Source: Melampsora larici-populina 98AG31 (taxonomy: Eukaryota; Basidiomycota; Pucciniomycetes; Pucciniales; Melampsoraceae). From it: 64,000 bases of DNA. How positions within the stretch are numbered: position 1 is the first letter of the stretch; every line of letters begins with the position of its first letter. The stretch covers positions 502,999-566,998 of the forward strand of contig NW_006768815.1 of the NCBI RefSeq assembly GCF_000204055.1, read 5' to 3'. Below are positions 47,734-58,930 of the stretch, piece after piece. The position numbers were made by a program, and so were the translations under genes. The notes under the pieces are model-generated. The model was not told the DNA's origin. It saw only the letters and a program-made list of their open reading frames with translations, and did no database searches.

Positions 47734-47879
47734 GGGCATGTTCACTTAAGCAATTTCTGGTGAGAAATCACATTTTGGCAAAATTTAAAGTGTTTATTTG
47801 GTACTGCATGTTTCATTTTTGCATAAAAAATTTTATGGAATGTGATTTCTGGTCAGAAATTCCTCAAGTGAACCTGCCC
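47734..47879. mobile_element. MITE, PIF/Harbinger (Tourist)-like, copy 2
   Basis: This 146-bp copy is reversed relative to 7621-7765. Ends are GGGCATGTTCACTTAAGCAA and, read inward from the right, GGGCAGGTTCACTTGAGGAA, each running into AGAAATCACATT. Flanks are TAA on the left and TAT on the right, so the target duplication is imperfect (2 of 3). The middle contains TTTAAAGTGT and GCATGTTTCATTTTT, also found in copy 1. Confidence 0.75.
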
Positions 47880-48975
47880 TATGTATTGTAATCCAAGTTG
47901 ATGAGCAGAATTTAGTGGTGTTTGGTTTTTCAGAAAGTTTATATGGCTCAAGAAGGTTTGATCTGAGTATATTATTAGGGGAGGTTCAAGTTGGCCAAAC
48001 AAGTGCCTAAGATTGTTTGTACTTTTGCCTCCTGTTCCTTCAAATCTGATTTTTTTATAAATAAACACATACACCAAAATGTGCTTCTCACTTCAGGAAA
48101 GGATTTGTAAACCTTTTTACAAAAAAAATATAGCTGTTTCAAGAAAGGTTGACAACTTTTTTTGAAGAAAGTTGTTTCTGCAGCGGGTAGAACCAAAGAC
48201 AAAACTTGATTACAGGTTTATTCTTTTCTTTATTCATCCAATTAGCAGAGAGACAAAATCAAGTTGGGGACAAAACCCGGGTTTTGCACATTGGCAAGAT
48301 TTTCAAAAAAAAAATCCATCTTTGTTGAAACAGCTATAGATTATAAGCAGTGTTTTGATGCAGGGACATTTGTATTTTAGGCATCTTTTTAACTTGAACT
48401 CCATTGTCTTTACTACAGTAATGACCCAAAACTTGAAACATTTGGTTAACTTTGTTGTTTGGACATACAGTCAAACCAATTTAAAGCCATACCTCTCTGG
48501 CAAAAAGAGATTCTATGGACACACAGGAGTTATGTCTTTGTTGGTAGGTCTTCTGTAGACATACATTCATGACTATCTGTATTGAAATCCCTTGAAAGCC
48601 ATGAAATACTTGGCTGTAGAGTGACCCTATGGCCATTGAGAATGTGGCTTTATTTTGGGTTGGGTGCTCAGCTGATCTTGTTGAAAAAAAATCAATTTGA
48701 TTTCAAAATTTTCAGTATTTGCTCTGCTAAGTTGTTTATGAGAAGAATATCTTTGAATGTATAACTAGATTACAAAAAATGTTTTAATTTCAGTAAAGGA
48801 TGATAGATTACCCAAAGCTTTCAATGGTAATTCTATTATAGTCCATTACAAAGTGTAGTTGAGTAGTTAGTAGTAGTGAGGAGAGAGAATACCAGGCTGA
48901 GCTTTGGAGTCAGAATCTCAGAGAAGAATGTTTGCTGTTTCTAACAGAATGGAAGGGTTAGCAGTTAGGGTTTGG

Positions 48976-49340
48976 AGGACCCCAGAAAGCTCCTATGGAA
49001 CCATCTAACGGACAGAATATTGATTGATTCATACTTCAAAAAAGTGGCTTTTGGAGGCCTTTGATACCAATTTTGTTGGTAACATCCAACAGTTTTTGCC
49101 TTGATTGGGACAGTTTTGACCCTTTTCTGCTTGTAACAGGCTGTTTTTCATGGTTTCACCTCTGTGACATGCCATTTGATACAGAATTGATACCTGTATT
49201 GGTTTTTTTTTGTATTTTTTTTTCTGTTTTTTCCAGAATTTGCTGCTTGATACGTCTTTTGTCGGTAACATAGCCAAAATCTTGACCCCTGATTGATAAC
49301 ATTTTTGTTGGATGGTTCCATAGGGGCTTTCTGGGGTCCT
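48976..49340. mobile_element. Non-autonomous DNA transposon with about 34-bp inverted repeats
   Basis: AGGACCCCAGAAAGC at 48976, continuing CCTATGGAACCATC with one mismatch, is mirrored at 49340 (GGGGCTTTCTGGGGTCCT). The 365-bp interior has no coding sequence that I recognise. The 8 bp on each side (GGGTTTGG and GAGTTAGG) agree at 6 positions, which would fit an old hAT-type duplication. Confidence 0.65.
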
Positions 49341-49544
49341 GAGTTAGGGGATCTTTATTACCTTGTGATCTGTTGGGAACTGACTCACTTGGTGTATGTA
49401 GTGATCAAGGCTGAAGCTTTGTGACTTGCTACATCATTGCACATGGAAATAGTGGGGGTTTTATGTCAACGCATCACTTGTTTCAGTTTTGTGGGAAAGC
49501 TGTGCCATTACCCCCAGTGGATGTGGAGCAGTTGGAGTCAATTG

Positions 49545-49573
49545 TACAGCCGTTCCAACAATTAACGGCAGAA
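49545..49573. repeat. Left arm of an inverted repeat flanking the hAT element
   Basis: Contains ACAGCCGTTCCAACAATTAA followed by CGGCAGAA. The reverse complement lies at 56455-56483, just outside the right end of the hAT transposon. The segment is itself partly palindromic (CCGTT...AACGG). Confidence 0.7.
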
Positions 49574-50157
49574 TTCTTTGATCATGTGTTGCTCTCGAGG
49601 TTAAATCTAGAGAGGTCAAAACTGGATTAAACCCAGTTTTGCACGCAAATGAACAAGGAGGCCTGGGAGACCTGTCACTTTGAGCCGGCTTTAACTAGTT
49701 TTTGACTTTTAGATTAAATTCGAATGCAACACACCAAACCTGGCTCGCAGCGCTGCGGTCAGCGCGGAGCGCGGCGCAGCGCAGCCGCTCCGTTGGCCGA
49801 GAAACTCGGCCCCGGGCGCTTCGTCTCCAGCTGATATCCGGGGCACCCAACTTGGGGACGCTGCGCTTTTTGCTGACCAGGGCAGCCTAAACCCTTTTCC
49901 CGCTTTCCAAACCCTTCCACCGCTGTCCGGCGCTCAGGCTATCCCAAGTTCCCCACTACCACGTCCACCACCACCAAAAGCCACCGATCAGGCCCATCAA
50001 ATCCCATCGAACGACGCCAAATCATTTCAATCAAACGACACCAAATCATTTCGATCAAACAACACCAATTCATTTGGCGTGATTTAATTGGTAATCTTTT
50101 GATTAATCACCTTTTGGTATTGATTTTAGATCTTTCTTTCAGATCTTCTTTCTTGCC

Positions 50158-53100
50158 ATGGAATGGCCAGTCCACGAGATCTCACTATCACTCAGCCTTG
50201 ACGAAAGGCGGCTTCGATATTGGCAACTGTGGATCGACAACGTACTTCAAGTTCACCTCATAAAGGTAAGTGTCCTCGTCTCGTCTGATTTTTCAATCCC
50301 ATTGACTCATCTCTGTTGATCTGATAATTGTCTGCACTCTTCAATTCCTTATAGAATCAATTGATTTCTTTCACTATCACCACATCCTCCTCTCTATTAC
50401 ACTCATTGTCTTTTTTCGATCTACTTAAACCAATCCGAATCATGCCTAAGACCAAGCAACCAACCATTACTTCTTTCGTGTCATCGGCAATACCGGAACC
50501 GCTCCGCAACATTTAGCGGTATCGGAGCGGTATCGGAGCGGTTTTTACACCGCTATATTCACCACAACATATAACGGTGGCTCCGCTCCGCCATCCAGAT
50601 GCCAGAAATCAGATATCGGAGTGACCGCTCCGATACCGGCCGGGTCTGAGGGTACTCCAATTTAAGGTTTTACCCCTTATAGCGGCGATATATAGCGGTG
50701 TCGGAGCCGGCAAATACCTTCCGCTCCGACACCCTGTGATATTTTTTTAACAAAAAAATATCGGTCAAGTATTGCTTGTCTCATAGCGGTCACTCCGCTC
50801 CGATACCAAAATGGGTTGAAATCCATAGCGTATCGGAGCGGTTCCGGTGTTGTCATCGGGCTATGAGACCAATAATGGATCTACCACCCAACCTCGCCGC
50901 TCGTCTCGTGTAGTCACACCAGTCAGACGAGGTCCAGGGATGATAGTACCCTCTTCTGACTCTCGCCGTGGTCTAGTTGACTTAGGTTTAGGTAGAGATG
51001 TGCGAGATGAACATGTTCATCGCCGTCGAGAACGCTCGGCCTCTCTACCTGGAGGTCTTGAATTGGGTGACCAAGCTCATGATTTGGTTTCATTATTCCA
51101 TGTAAGTAAATGACTCAGTCTTTTCAATTTGCATTCTTCCCTTTCTCGCTTTCTTATACTGGGTATATGTTGTTTAGGGCAAAGGTGCTTCCAACCAAAC
51201 TCGAGAACGCTCTGCCTCGGTCTCAGAGGTTGAGATAGCCAACTCAGTCAATCGTTTGCGCCAACCTAGGGTCCAGAACAGTCAAAAGGTATTTATTTGA
51301 ATATATTCAATCTCTTCATTGACGAAAACTTGAAACTAAATCATATCCCTTTTCATTTCCAACTCCTCTAGGAACCATTGGCACCTCCCAAGGCGGACCT
51401 AGCACAGGCTTCAGACAAGGATAACGAACAAATCCAAAAGCGCAAGCAAAATCAGCCTGCTGAGCTTGAATTTGACAGTCCTTTCATTTACTATGACAAA
51501 CCTGTTCATGGAGTTAACAGAGATGGAGTGCCAGACGTACGTAACTTCAATGCTTATCCAATTATTTCATTGCTATCACATCTTTGTTTACTGATATTCA
51601 AATTGTTTGTAGCCACCTGACGGACCACCCCTCTCCTATACGTGTCTCATGTGTAACATGGTCTTTTGTATCAGCTTGAGTTCACGTACTAATCTCAAAA
51701 CCCATAGAGATGGAAGTAACACGCCTGGGAAGTCGGGTGCGGGATGTTTTCGACATCAACGGGCGATCGACGCAGGTGCGAAACTTCCTCCAACAGTCTC
51801 TGAACTCCGAGCTCAGAAAATGCAGCAAGATCATCAAGGATCACTTGCATCTTTTATCACCCCAGCACCTACTTTTTCCAACCGCACCCTCAATCAGTGC
51901 CTTGCTGTTTGGCAAGTTTCTCAAGCTTTACCTTTCACCAGAATTGACGATCCCATGCTCAAAGCCATCATGTATTGGCTAAGACCTGATGCTCGAGTGT
52001 TTGGTCGCAAATGGGTGGCCGATGAGGCCAAACGTTTGTATCTATCCCTTTGGGCGTCAGTGATTGATCAGGAGCTCAAGGTTAGTCTTTTGATTCAATC
52101 AAACGTTTCACTTTTTCATATTTAGACAGAAATTATGCTGATTAGTATTTTTCACTTCTTTCTCTTTGACAGCACCTGACGAGCAAGTTTTGTTTGATAC
52201 AAGATGTCTGGACTGTTAAAGGTAACCTTCACGCATTTATCGGTGCATTGGTACCCTTTGTCACGGATGACTGGAAGTATGTTGTGCAACACTTGAGTTT
52301 CAAACTCGTTGCATGGCATCACAAGGGAACGATGCATGCTGAGCCAATGGTGGCTATACTGAAGAAGAACAATTTATATCAAAAGATAAGTGTTCTTCAA
52401 TTTTTCCTTCATTTTTCACTTAATTTTTTTTTACTTAATCTTTTATTATTGTTCAAGTACTGACATGAGGATCAATCTTACATGCTGGCGAATGTTTCTG
52501 ATTCAGGAAGCAATAATTTCACTCTTGCTCGTGAAATGCATTGTCAGCTATACGATGAAGGCCTGCGATTGGGCCATCACTTCGGTTGGAAACCCAAATT
52601 GATGTCTATCCGGTGTTTCTGTCATAAGATGGGGTTGATTGTCAAAGCTGGACTTGATGCTTTGGGAATGAAACCCCACCGAATCCGGCATAGTACCTTA
52701 GGTCGGTTCCCTCCTGTCAAACACATGGCTGTTATCAACAAAGAAGATGAGCCATCTGGCTCCGAGGAAGTCGAAATCACTGAAGTTGATGAAGATAGCG
52801 ATGATGGTGATGTGGATGATTTGGATGATTTTGAAAGTGTGGATTCCAATGATGTCGAATCAAATGCTGATGAAGAAGTGGCTGATCAAGATGAAGAAGA
52901 TGATGAGCAACAACACCACCGGCGCTCCGCCTGGGATAGCGTGAGCGCGGCGGTAGCGGAGCGCGCGCTCCGCCCGCGCTAGCCCTTTTCAGATGTAGCG
53001 GGTTTCACACACTGCTATAGCTATGGTGAAACCCAAATAAGTATAGCGGTTTGGATATCCGCTCTGTATAGCGATCTCCCGCTGTGCTATGAGCCGCCAC

Positions 53101-56097
53101 AGCGGCTGCGAGCGCTTAGCAACAGAGCACAGCAGAGCGCCCTATAGCGCCTCATATGTAGCTACCAGCAACCTTCATTTCAATTGACAGTGAAGCCTTG
53201 TAAAGGGGAAACTTGATACGCACGCAGGGATGATCACACTGAAGCAAGCCCAAGAGACAGTAATGTTCCGGTTGGCCTTCAGACATACGGACTTGATCTC
53301 AGAACCGATGTGCTCGCCTTCTCTATCACAATCTGTCTATATCATCGATCGATCGGATCCTTGAGCTTCGGCCTGCAGATTATGTTCAATACCTTTATTC
53401 TCTTGAATTCGAGATGGTCAGTACTGATCATGAGGACCACGGAAGGCGCGTGATCCATTTCACGCACAGGGGTGACAAAACGCTCGATTGGCATGTCGAA
53501 CGAGGCAAACGGGTCACAATTTGACCATTTTTTGTGATGTGCATCGAAGTCAGACTGAGTTAAATGGCCCAAGAGCGAAGTGGCGGTAAAGCTGATTTGC
53601 TGAGTCAAAGGAAGAAGTCAATAAGTGAAGTCAAAGTTTTTGACATATCTATTTGGTGATTGTTGCTTTTGATGACCCACGCAAAAGAAGAATGTGTTGC
53701 AGTTTCTCAAATGTCAGTTCAAGTGCTTCCCTTGGGCATCTTCCTGACAAGTTCGGACGGGTGAGGTGTTGACCAGATTGTTCTCACGATTTGAAATCGA
53801 TTATCTCTGTGATTGCTTGAGCTATCGAGGGTTTCTCCGCCACACACAATACCTGAGCAAAAGTTTGAAAGGTGTGGTTCCAAATATCGGATGCAATGAT
53901 CTCGGAGCAAATATACGAGAACCGAACCTTGCGCCGCTCATTTTTAGCCCGGTCTTCAAGTTCTGGTGTGCGACCTTCTGAATCTAGAGCTTCTAGCAAT
54001 ATTGCACTGAACTTATCACCCACAGCACGGTTCCGAAAGGAATGGAATATAGCACCAGGCATGTAACTCAAATCCAAGGGAGAAGAGGGCTGGAAGGTGA
54101 GATTGCTGATTGCTGATCGGCTTTCTTCTTCAAGTCTGTCTGCGTCTTCATCGTCAAAGATGAGACCGGATATGTGGTTAAAATACACTCATATGTTTTA
54201 TAAAACAATTCTTTTTACTATCTTTCAAATTTGCACCCAATTTGGTCTCAACATATACAAGACAATGTTTGTATTCTTCTCTGCGATTAGATTATTGATA
54301 CATCTGTTAGCTTGTATAATCAAAACTGGGTAAAAAAACCCTTGGACCGCGCTATTAGGCGATATTCAGTGTGAGATTTGTCTATAGCGGAGCGAAGCGA
54401 AGCGGAAGAGCCGCCCCGCTCGGAATGGCCATAGCGACCATAAAATTATAGCGTAGTGATTGCGCTTTTATATTAGCGCTAAATTGCTCCGCTCGTAAAA
54501 ACTGTGGTTATAGCGGAGCGGAGCGGGGCGGTGGTGGTGTTGTGAGCAAGAGGACGAGCCCAAAAATTACAAGAACCGCAAGGCTGCGTATCTTCTAGGT
54601 AATACTTACATGATGCAACTAACTAAAGATGTAAGTTTTCCTCTCTTTTATCACCTTCACTTCCTTCTTCTCATCTCTTTGTTTCTCATTTTTTTGTTAT
54701 TTTTCAGATGGACACGGTCAATAAGAAGATCACTCAATCAAGTGCTCACCGTGCCGATTTCAATCGACGCCGAGTTCAAGCTAATCATCAACGAGTTGAA
54801 GATGGATTAAGGCCACTCAAGGTTCTATTGTCAGGCCATGGAATTCGCTGGGGCATTCGCGCCAAACGTTGGGAGCGAATGTGGGAGGCCCAAGAGGTAG
54901 GTTTTTGTTTTCATCTTTTATTATTAGATCTTGTTTAGAATGAAGGCTAATAATTGTAATGTCTACCTCCCTCAGCTGATAAACACTTTGATGACAGAAG
55001 ATTTGACTGAAGTTCACAAAAAGAAGTGTCAACCCAGAAAGGACGGTAAAAAGCATGGCTACTATGAGGAGATGATCTTCTCAGTCGCGGATTGGCAAGC
55101 TATGAGGGACATTTTAGACATTCTCACTGTAAGTCCCCTTTTCAATTTATTTGTTTTGTTCTCTTTGTTCTTTTCTTTTTTGCTCGACTTAAATCTGACT
55201 AATACTTTCACCACCTCACAGCCATATAAGATTCTGACTCGAGAGATGGAGGGTGACAAACCCACTGGCTGTATGGTCTTAGCCAAGTATGTTCAGCTCA
55301 AGTCTTCCATGGAAAATCGGTTGAACAGGATGCACGAGAATGATCCACTCTACCCAATGGTGGATGTGATGATAAGTAAGATAACTGCGTATTTAGATGA
55401 ATCGTTAGAATGTGATACTATAGTACTAGCAACCCTCTTTCACCCTGGTCTCCGAGTTAAATTCTTTTCTCGCGCTTTTGGAGACGACTCTATACACCAC
55501 TTCCGAGCTCGAGATCTTCTGGAATCAGCATTCATTTCGCAGCGTGATTCACCCAATCTTCAAAGCCAAACTACCGACAGCCCTTCTCCAGCTTCAACCA
55601 ACACATCAGATGATTCAGATTTTTTGAATCTTTATAATGAGGTTGAAAGTTCCAGCAAACTGAACGAACTCGAGTGGTACCTTCAAGGTATCGACCCTAT
55701 GGTTTCTCCTGATATGAGCAATCCTCAATGTGCTTTAGATTGGTGGAAAGTGAGTACAATTCTCTTTTCTTTGATCTTTACTTCTATCCTTTACTGATCC
55801 GGTGTGATCAATCTGCAGACTCATGCTGGCAAATATCCAGTCTTATTGATACTGGCTCAAGATTACTTGGCAACACCTGCAGCCTCAGCTGCACCCAAGC
55901 GATCATTTTTGATTGCTGGTCAAGTCTGCACTCCTGAACGTGGTGGATTGGCTCCTCGAATGATCGAGATGACGTTTAGTGGTCAAATCTGGGCGAAGGA
56001 AGGGGTTCCTTTTGCTGGAGATTTTGGTGAAGTTGGCAAGGTCTTAGAATACGGAAAGAAGGCAGTCAAAAAGAAAACTCGACAGTCTCATTTTTAA
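50158..56097 (+). CDS. hAT transposase with BED-like zinc finger, interrupted by two insertions
   Basis: The transposase cuts and pastes the element. A first exon (MEWPVHEISLSLDERRLRYW) splices to one containing MPKTKQPTITSFVSS, which may be the true start (50442). A zinc-finger module reads YTCLMCNMVF, SSRTNLKTH and GCFRHQ. The catalytic core has LIQDVWTVKGN and MLANVSDSGSNN, both acidic residues present. The end shows the dimerisation motif WWKTHAGKYP, LAQDYLATPAASAAPKRSF. Removing the two insertions and one copy of each target duplication restores frame (VSSG-YETNN and DDEQ-EDEPKN). One junction near 52388 lacks a GT donor (AAAAG|ATAAGT), apparently a G to A change. So the gene is nearly complete but inactive as it stands. 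Confidence 0.8.
50488..50851. mobile_element. hAT-like MITE inserted in the transposase exon
   Basis: This 364-bp element has GTCATCGG duplicated exactly on both sides (50480-50487 and 50852-50859). Ends are CAATACCGGAACCGCTCCG and its near mirror CGGAGCGGTTCCGGTGTT. The interior repeats AGCGG and CGGAGCGG on both strands many times, so it may form extensive hairpins. There is no coding capacity. It shares this AGCGG signature and the CAAYACC ends with the larger insertion at 52911. Confidence 0.85.
52911..54541. mobile_element. Non-autonomous hAT-like element carrying host gene fragments (Pack type)
   Basis: This 1.63-kb insertion lies within the acidic region of the transposase. Ends CAACACCACC and GGTGGTGTT are inverted. 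TGAGCAA is repeated on both sides (7 bp exact; 7 of 8 if the next base is counted). Both subterminal regions are filled with AGCGG/CGCTCCGC words, as in the 364-bp element. The middle (about 53200-54200) has ordinary composition and encodes topoisomerase III-like pieces on the minus strand, so it was captured from a gene. Confidence 0.8.
53340..53850 (-). pseudogene. Captured fragment of a DNA topoisomerase III gene
   Basis: On the minus strand the sequence TTTGCTCAG leads into VLCVAEKPSIAQAITEI, the N-terminal Toprim motif of topoisomerase III. A GT-type donor follows, then, after an intron ending TTGACTCAG, QISFTATSLLGHLTQSDFDA and KKWSNCDPFASFDMPIERF. This is the family's T-S-V-x-GHL...W-x-(S)CDP...F-x-AP block. 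Downstream the frame fades (ISTDHLEFKRI) and the catalytic tyrosine region is absent. The introns are still present, so genomic DNA rather than cDNA was captured. It is a truncated copy and not a working enzyme. The intact gene should be elsewhere in the genome. Confidence 0.7.
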
Positions 56098-56437
56098 TGT
56101 TTTTGTTTCTCTTTTTTTTCATTTAACTTTATTTTATTATTTTTTCTTTACACTCTTTTATAACATCTTACTACTACATCTTGTTATTCTTTCTTAACGC
56201 TCATTCATGTCTCTTTTCAATAGTCAATTTCATTTCATTTTCGAAAAAAAAATTGCTGCTTTTTGGCCTGGAGCACTGCGAAGCGCTGCTGGGCGCCAGT
56301 TTTGCTTTCAGCTGAGAATTTTGGGTGAGATTTTTTTTAAGCTGCCTTTACAGCTGCCGCACTTGAGGGAGCCAAGATTTAGCTGCGCTGCCCAAAAAGC
56401 TCCTGGCAGCTCAGCGCAGCGCAGCGAGCCAGGTTTG

Positions 56438-58081
56438 AACACACCAATGAAGATTTCTGCCGTTAATTGTTGGAACGGCTGTATGAGTCAACTGCAAGAG
56501 TAATGATCATGTGCCCAGGGATTGGATAAATGGTCATGTGTTACATTTTAATTCTTATTTACATAAAGCACAATCATATAGTAGGTAATTCTTTGGAGTA
56601 TAATCATTCCTGAAGGAAATAAATGGATGAACATGATGATTTTTTGCAACCTTCCTCTGCATTCAAAAATCAATACATTGGCTGGTGAATCTCATTCAAC
56701 TAGAATGTGATGATGTCTTGTTCATAGGTGTCTCAGTATAATTTATAAAAAGATAAGTGGTCTTCACGCTCCACTAAAGATGACAGGTAGTTATGGCAGA
56801 CACCACTTTTGAAATCATACAAGAAAACCTTCAAGATTGGCACCTGAAGAACCTATCAAGTGCAAGTCACATGCTGAATGGTAAGGCATTCTACAAAAGA
56901 TTTGATGAAATTTGTGATGACTGTAATGATCCTAATACTGAGGATTATGCTTGTACTGTACAATCTATATTGCGTACTCTAGTGGTGAGAGGAGGGACGC
57001 TTTGGTCTCTTCTTCTTCACGTTGCAATCTTGTTATCACATCACCTGTCCTAGTTGCTCCTATCCCACTTGAGCCTATTGGACCCTTACAATGACCGAGT
57101 CCATATTTTAATGCAGTTTACAGTCAGATCAACTCTGTGATAAACATGAAGAGGCTCCTGGAGAAAAACATTCAAAGTCAATACTTTGCTCCTTTGGGGT
57201 GTGGTGCTTCATGAATCACATCAAGATGCATGTTGTCTGGTTACAATAAGGTCTTGCTCACAAAAAGCTGCCATTATTGATAAATGCAGTGCAGAGATAA
57301 ACCTGTGGGATGCACCTCATGCTACATCACCAGCTGCAAAGTCCCCATCACTTCTGTTGACCAGACAGGTCATGAAATGCTGATAGGTTCATTGACAGAA
57401 GAGCCTCTTGAGGACTATCTCTCAATGAACCTATGTATGATGCTTGTCATCATGTTGCATTTGGTTTACAAATTCTCAATTGTGCTTGTTTTTCATGATT
57501 TCCAATGATTTCTCTCATTTTCTCACATGATACTACTTAGTCTTACACAGGAATCAAAGAGATATTTCCCTGTGGGAAGACTGACTACATCTAATGCAGT
57601 TTCTGAGCCAAAACACAGAGATAATGCAGAAGTAAGGCCATAATAAAACATTTTGGCTCATCAACTGTCCTAAATATGTACAATGGGGTTTCCCACGGGA
57701 AAATTGCCTCCTTTTTACTGTGTTATGCACCACTGATCTTGATCATTACATTCTTGTCTTCCTTGTATTAGCTTGATGTAGGATTTGTTAGTAAGATCAT
57801 TGATCCGGACATCATCGAGTTCAATGTTGAATGAATAGTAGAGGTAAGAGGTTGCAAAAATTTAGAAATGTTTTAAATCTACAGTAAGAAAATTTCGATG
57901 CTTTTTACAACTAGGGGGTTGACCGTTTGCAATCTATGTGAATTTTGAGTTCACAAAGTTCAAAAAGTCAATCCATGCTACATCATCGAACCTACATATC
58001 CCTCAAAGTTTAGATAGCACAAGTGATCTAGGCCGAAGAGCGTAGGTGAAAAACCGAGGCGAGAGTGGATGTGGAAAAATC
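56438..58081. other. Intergenic without a recognised gene
   Basis: It begins with the right arm of the hAT-flanking inverted repeat (56455-56483). An ORF at 56793-57053 (MADTTFEIIQENLQDWHLKN and so on) is acidic and protein-like for 70 residues but has no partner exons or known motif. It may be a retroelement scrap. The last 200 bp are the 3' flank of RCF1. Confidence 0.35.
56455..56483. repeat. Right arm of the inverted repeat flanking the hAT element
   Basis: Reads TTCTGCCGTTAATTGTTGGA then ACGGCTGTA, the reverse complement of 49545-49573. It is 18 bp outside the hAT end. Confidence 0.7.
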
Positions 58082-58804
58082 TCAAGACTTTTCGTTGTTA
58101 GTCGTAGAAGAGCTATTATTCGGCATTCTCAATAGACGTCCTTCAGAATGAGCTTGCTCTGCCACTTTTTTCAACATCAAAGCTCTTCTGGCATCCGACC
58201 CGATCGCACCGCCCTCAGGAATTGATTGATTCACAGGTTTTTGCTCCTGTTCGCGCATTCGAATTTCTCGTTTCCTGATTCTTTCTTCCTCCATTGCTGC
58301 TCGATCAAGATCACGTTGATGATTATAATATAATGATCCACCTAAAGCAGCTAGTACAGTAAGACCTTGAAAGACTACACGATATCTTAACCACAGGTTA
58401 AATTCGCTCGCGTTTCCGGATCTTAGGGCACGACCAGCCCCGAGTAATGCAATTGTGGTTGCTCCCGCACCTGCGAATTGTCGTTATTGGTAAGAATCAG
58501 AGCTGCTACTGTTACGAAATCGAGACACAGGTCGAAAGCTGAAGTATTGACTAACCCAATGGAACAAGAGGTTGATCCTGTAGACAGACCGATTACCCGC
58601 ATGTTGTATTGGTTTGATTGGACAATTGTGATCGGAAGGTAGACACGATCAAATCCACGAAAAACACATTAAGCATTCTAACGAGTGAGTCTTGGAGGAT
58701 AAAGTTGGATCACTAGCCTTAAATTTTTGGGAGAATCTGGTCCAAGTACTCAACGATTCTTCTTGCTCAGGTATGTAAGCTGATAGTGGTGAATCTGACG
58801 ACAT
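58082..58804 (-). CDS. RCF1: Respiratory supercomplex factor 1 (HIG1 domain)
   Basis: RCF1 lies in the mitochondrial inner membrane and supports association of complexes III and IV. Three exons join to about 164 residues. Exon 1 is MSSDSPLSAYIPEQEESLST then WTRFSQKFK; exon 2 is DQPLVPLG; exon 3 is AGATTIALLGAGRALRSGNA and on. Two hydrophobic helices (TTIALLGAGRAL and FQGLTVLAALGGSLYY) surround the HIG1 signature region FNLWLRYRVVFQ, where R-x-R-x3-Q is kept. A charged helix (EEERIRKREIRMREQEQ) forms the C-terminal part. The first intron appears to use a GC donor (AAG|GCTAGT), the only choice that keeps frame; the exact exon 1 end is therefore less sure. Confidence 0.85.
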
Positions 58805-58930
58805 CCTTTAATATTTTCCACTCTTTCGTCTCTTGAGAATGTTGAATAAGTTCAATGTTTTCGAAAAAAGTGATTGAGGAAGCGATTGAGGAAGTAGTCA
58901 TTCAGAAATAAGCATTGTCTTTGAATTTAT

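Larger units (their letters stand above)
47196..49735. other. Repeat-rich intergenic region
   Basis: It holds a Harbinger-like MITE (47734-47879) and an inverted-repeat element (48976-49340). The remaining ORFs on both strands carry no recognisable motif. From about 49500 the sequence includes one arm of an inverted repeat that reappears beyond the hAT element. Confidence 0.5.
49736..56437 (+). mobile_element. hAT DNA transposon with 8-bp target duplications
   Basis: The element starts AAACCTGGCTCGC and ends GCGAGCCAGGTTTG, giving inverted ends of 13-14 bp followed by GC-rich GCTGCGCTGCGC-type subterminal repeats on both sides. AACACACC flanks both ends exactly (49728-49735 and 56438-56445), the 8-bp duplication typical of hAT. 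Inside is one multi-exon transposase gene. Two smaller elements have inserted into its exons (50488-50851, 52911-54541), making 4.7 kb of original element into 6.7 kb. It appears to be young because ends and coding frames are well kept. Confidence 0.88.

Noticed and set aside
53784..54188. 134-residue minus-strand ORF as one protein
   Set aside because: Only its last about 20 residues are topoisomerase III. The part before TTTGCTCAG is intron or upstream DNA of the captured gene read by chance.
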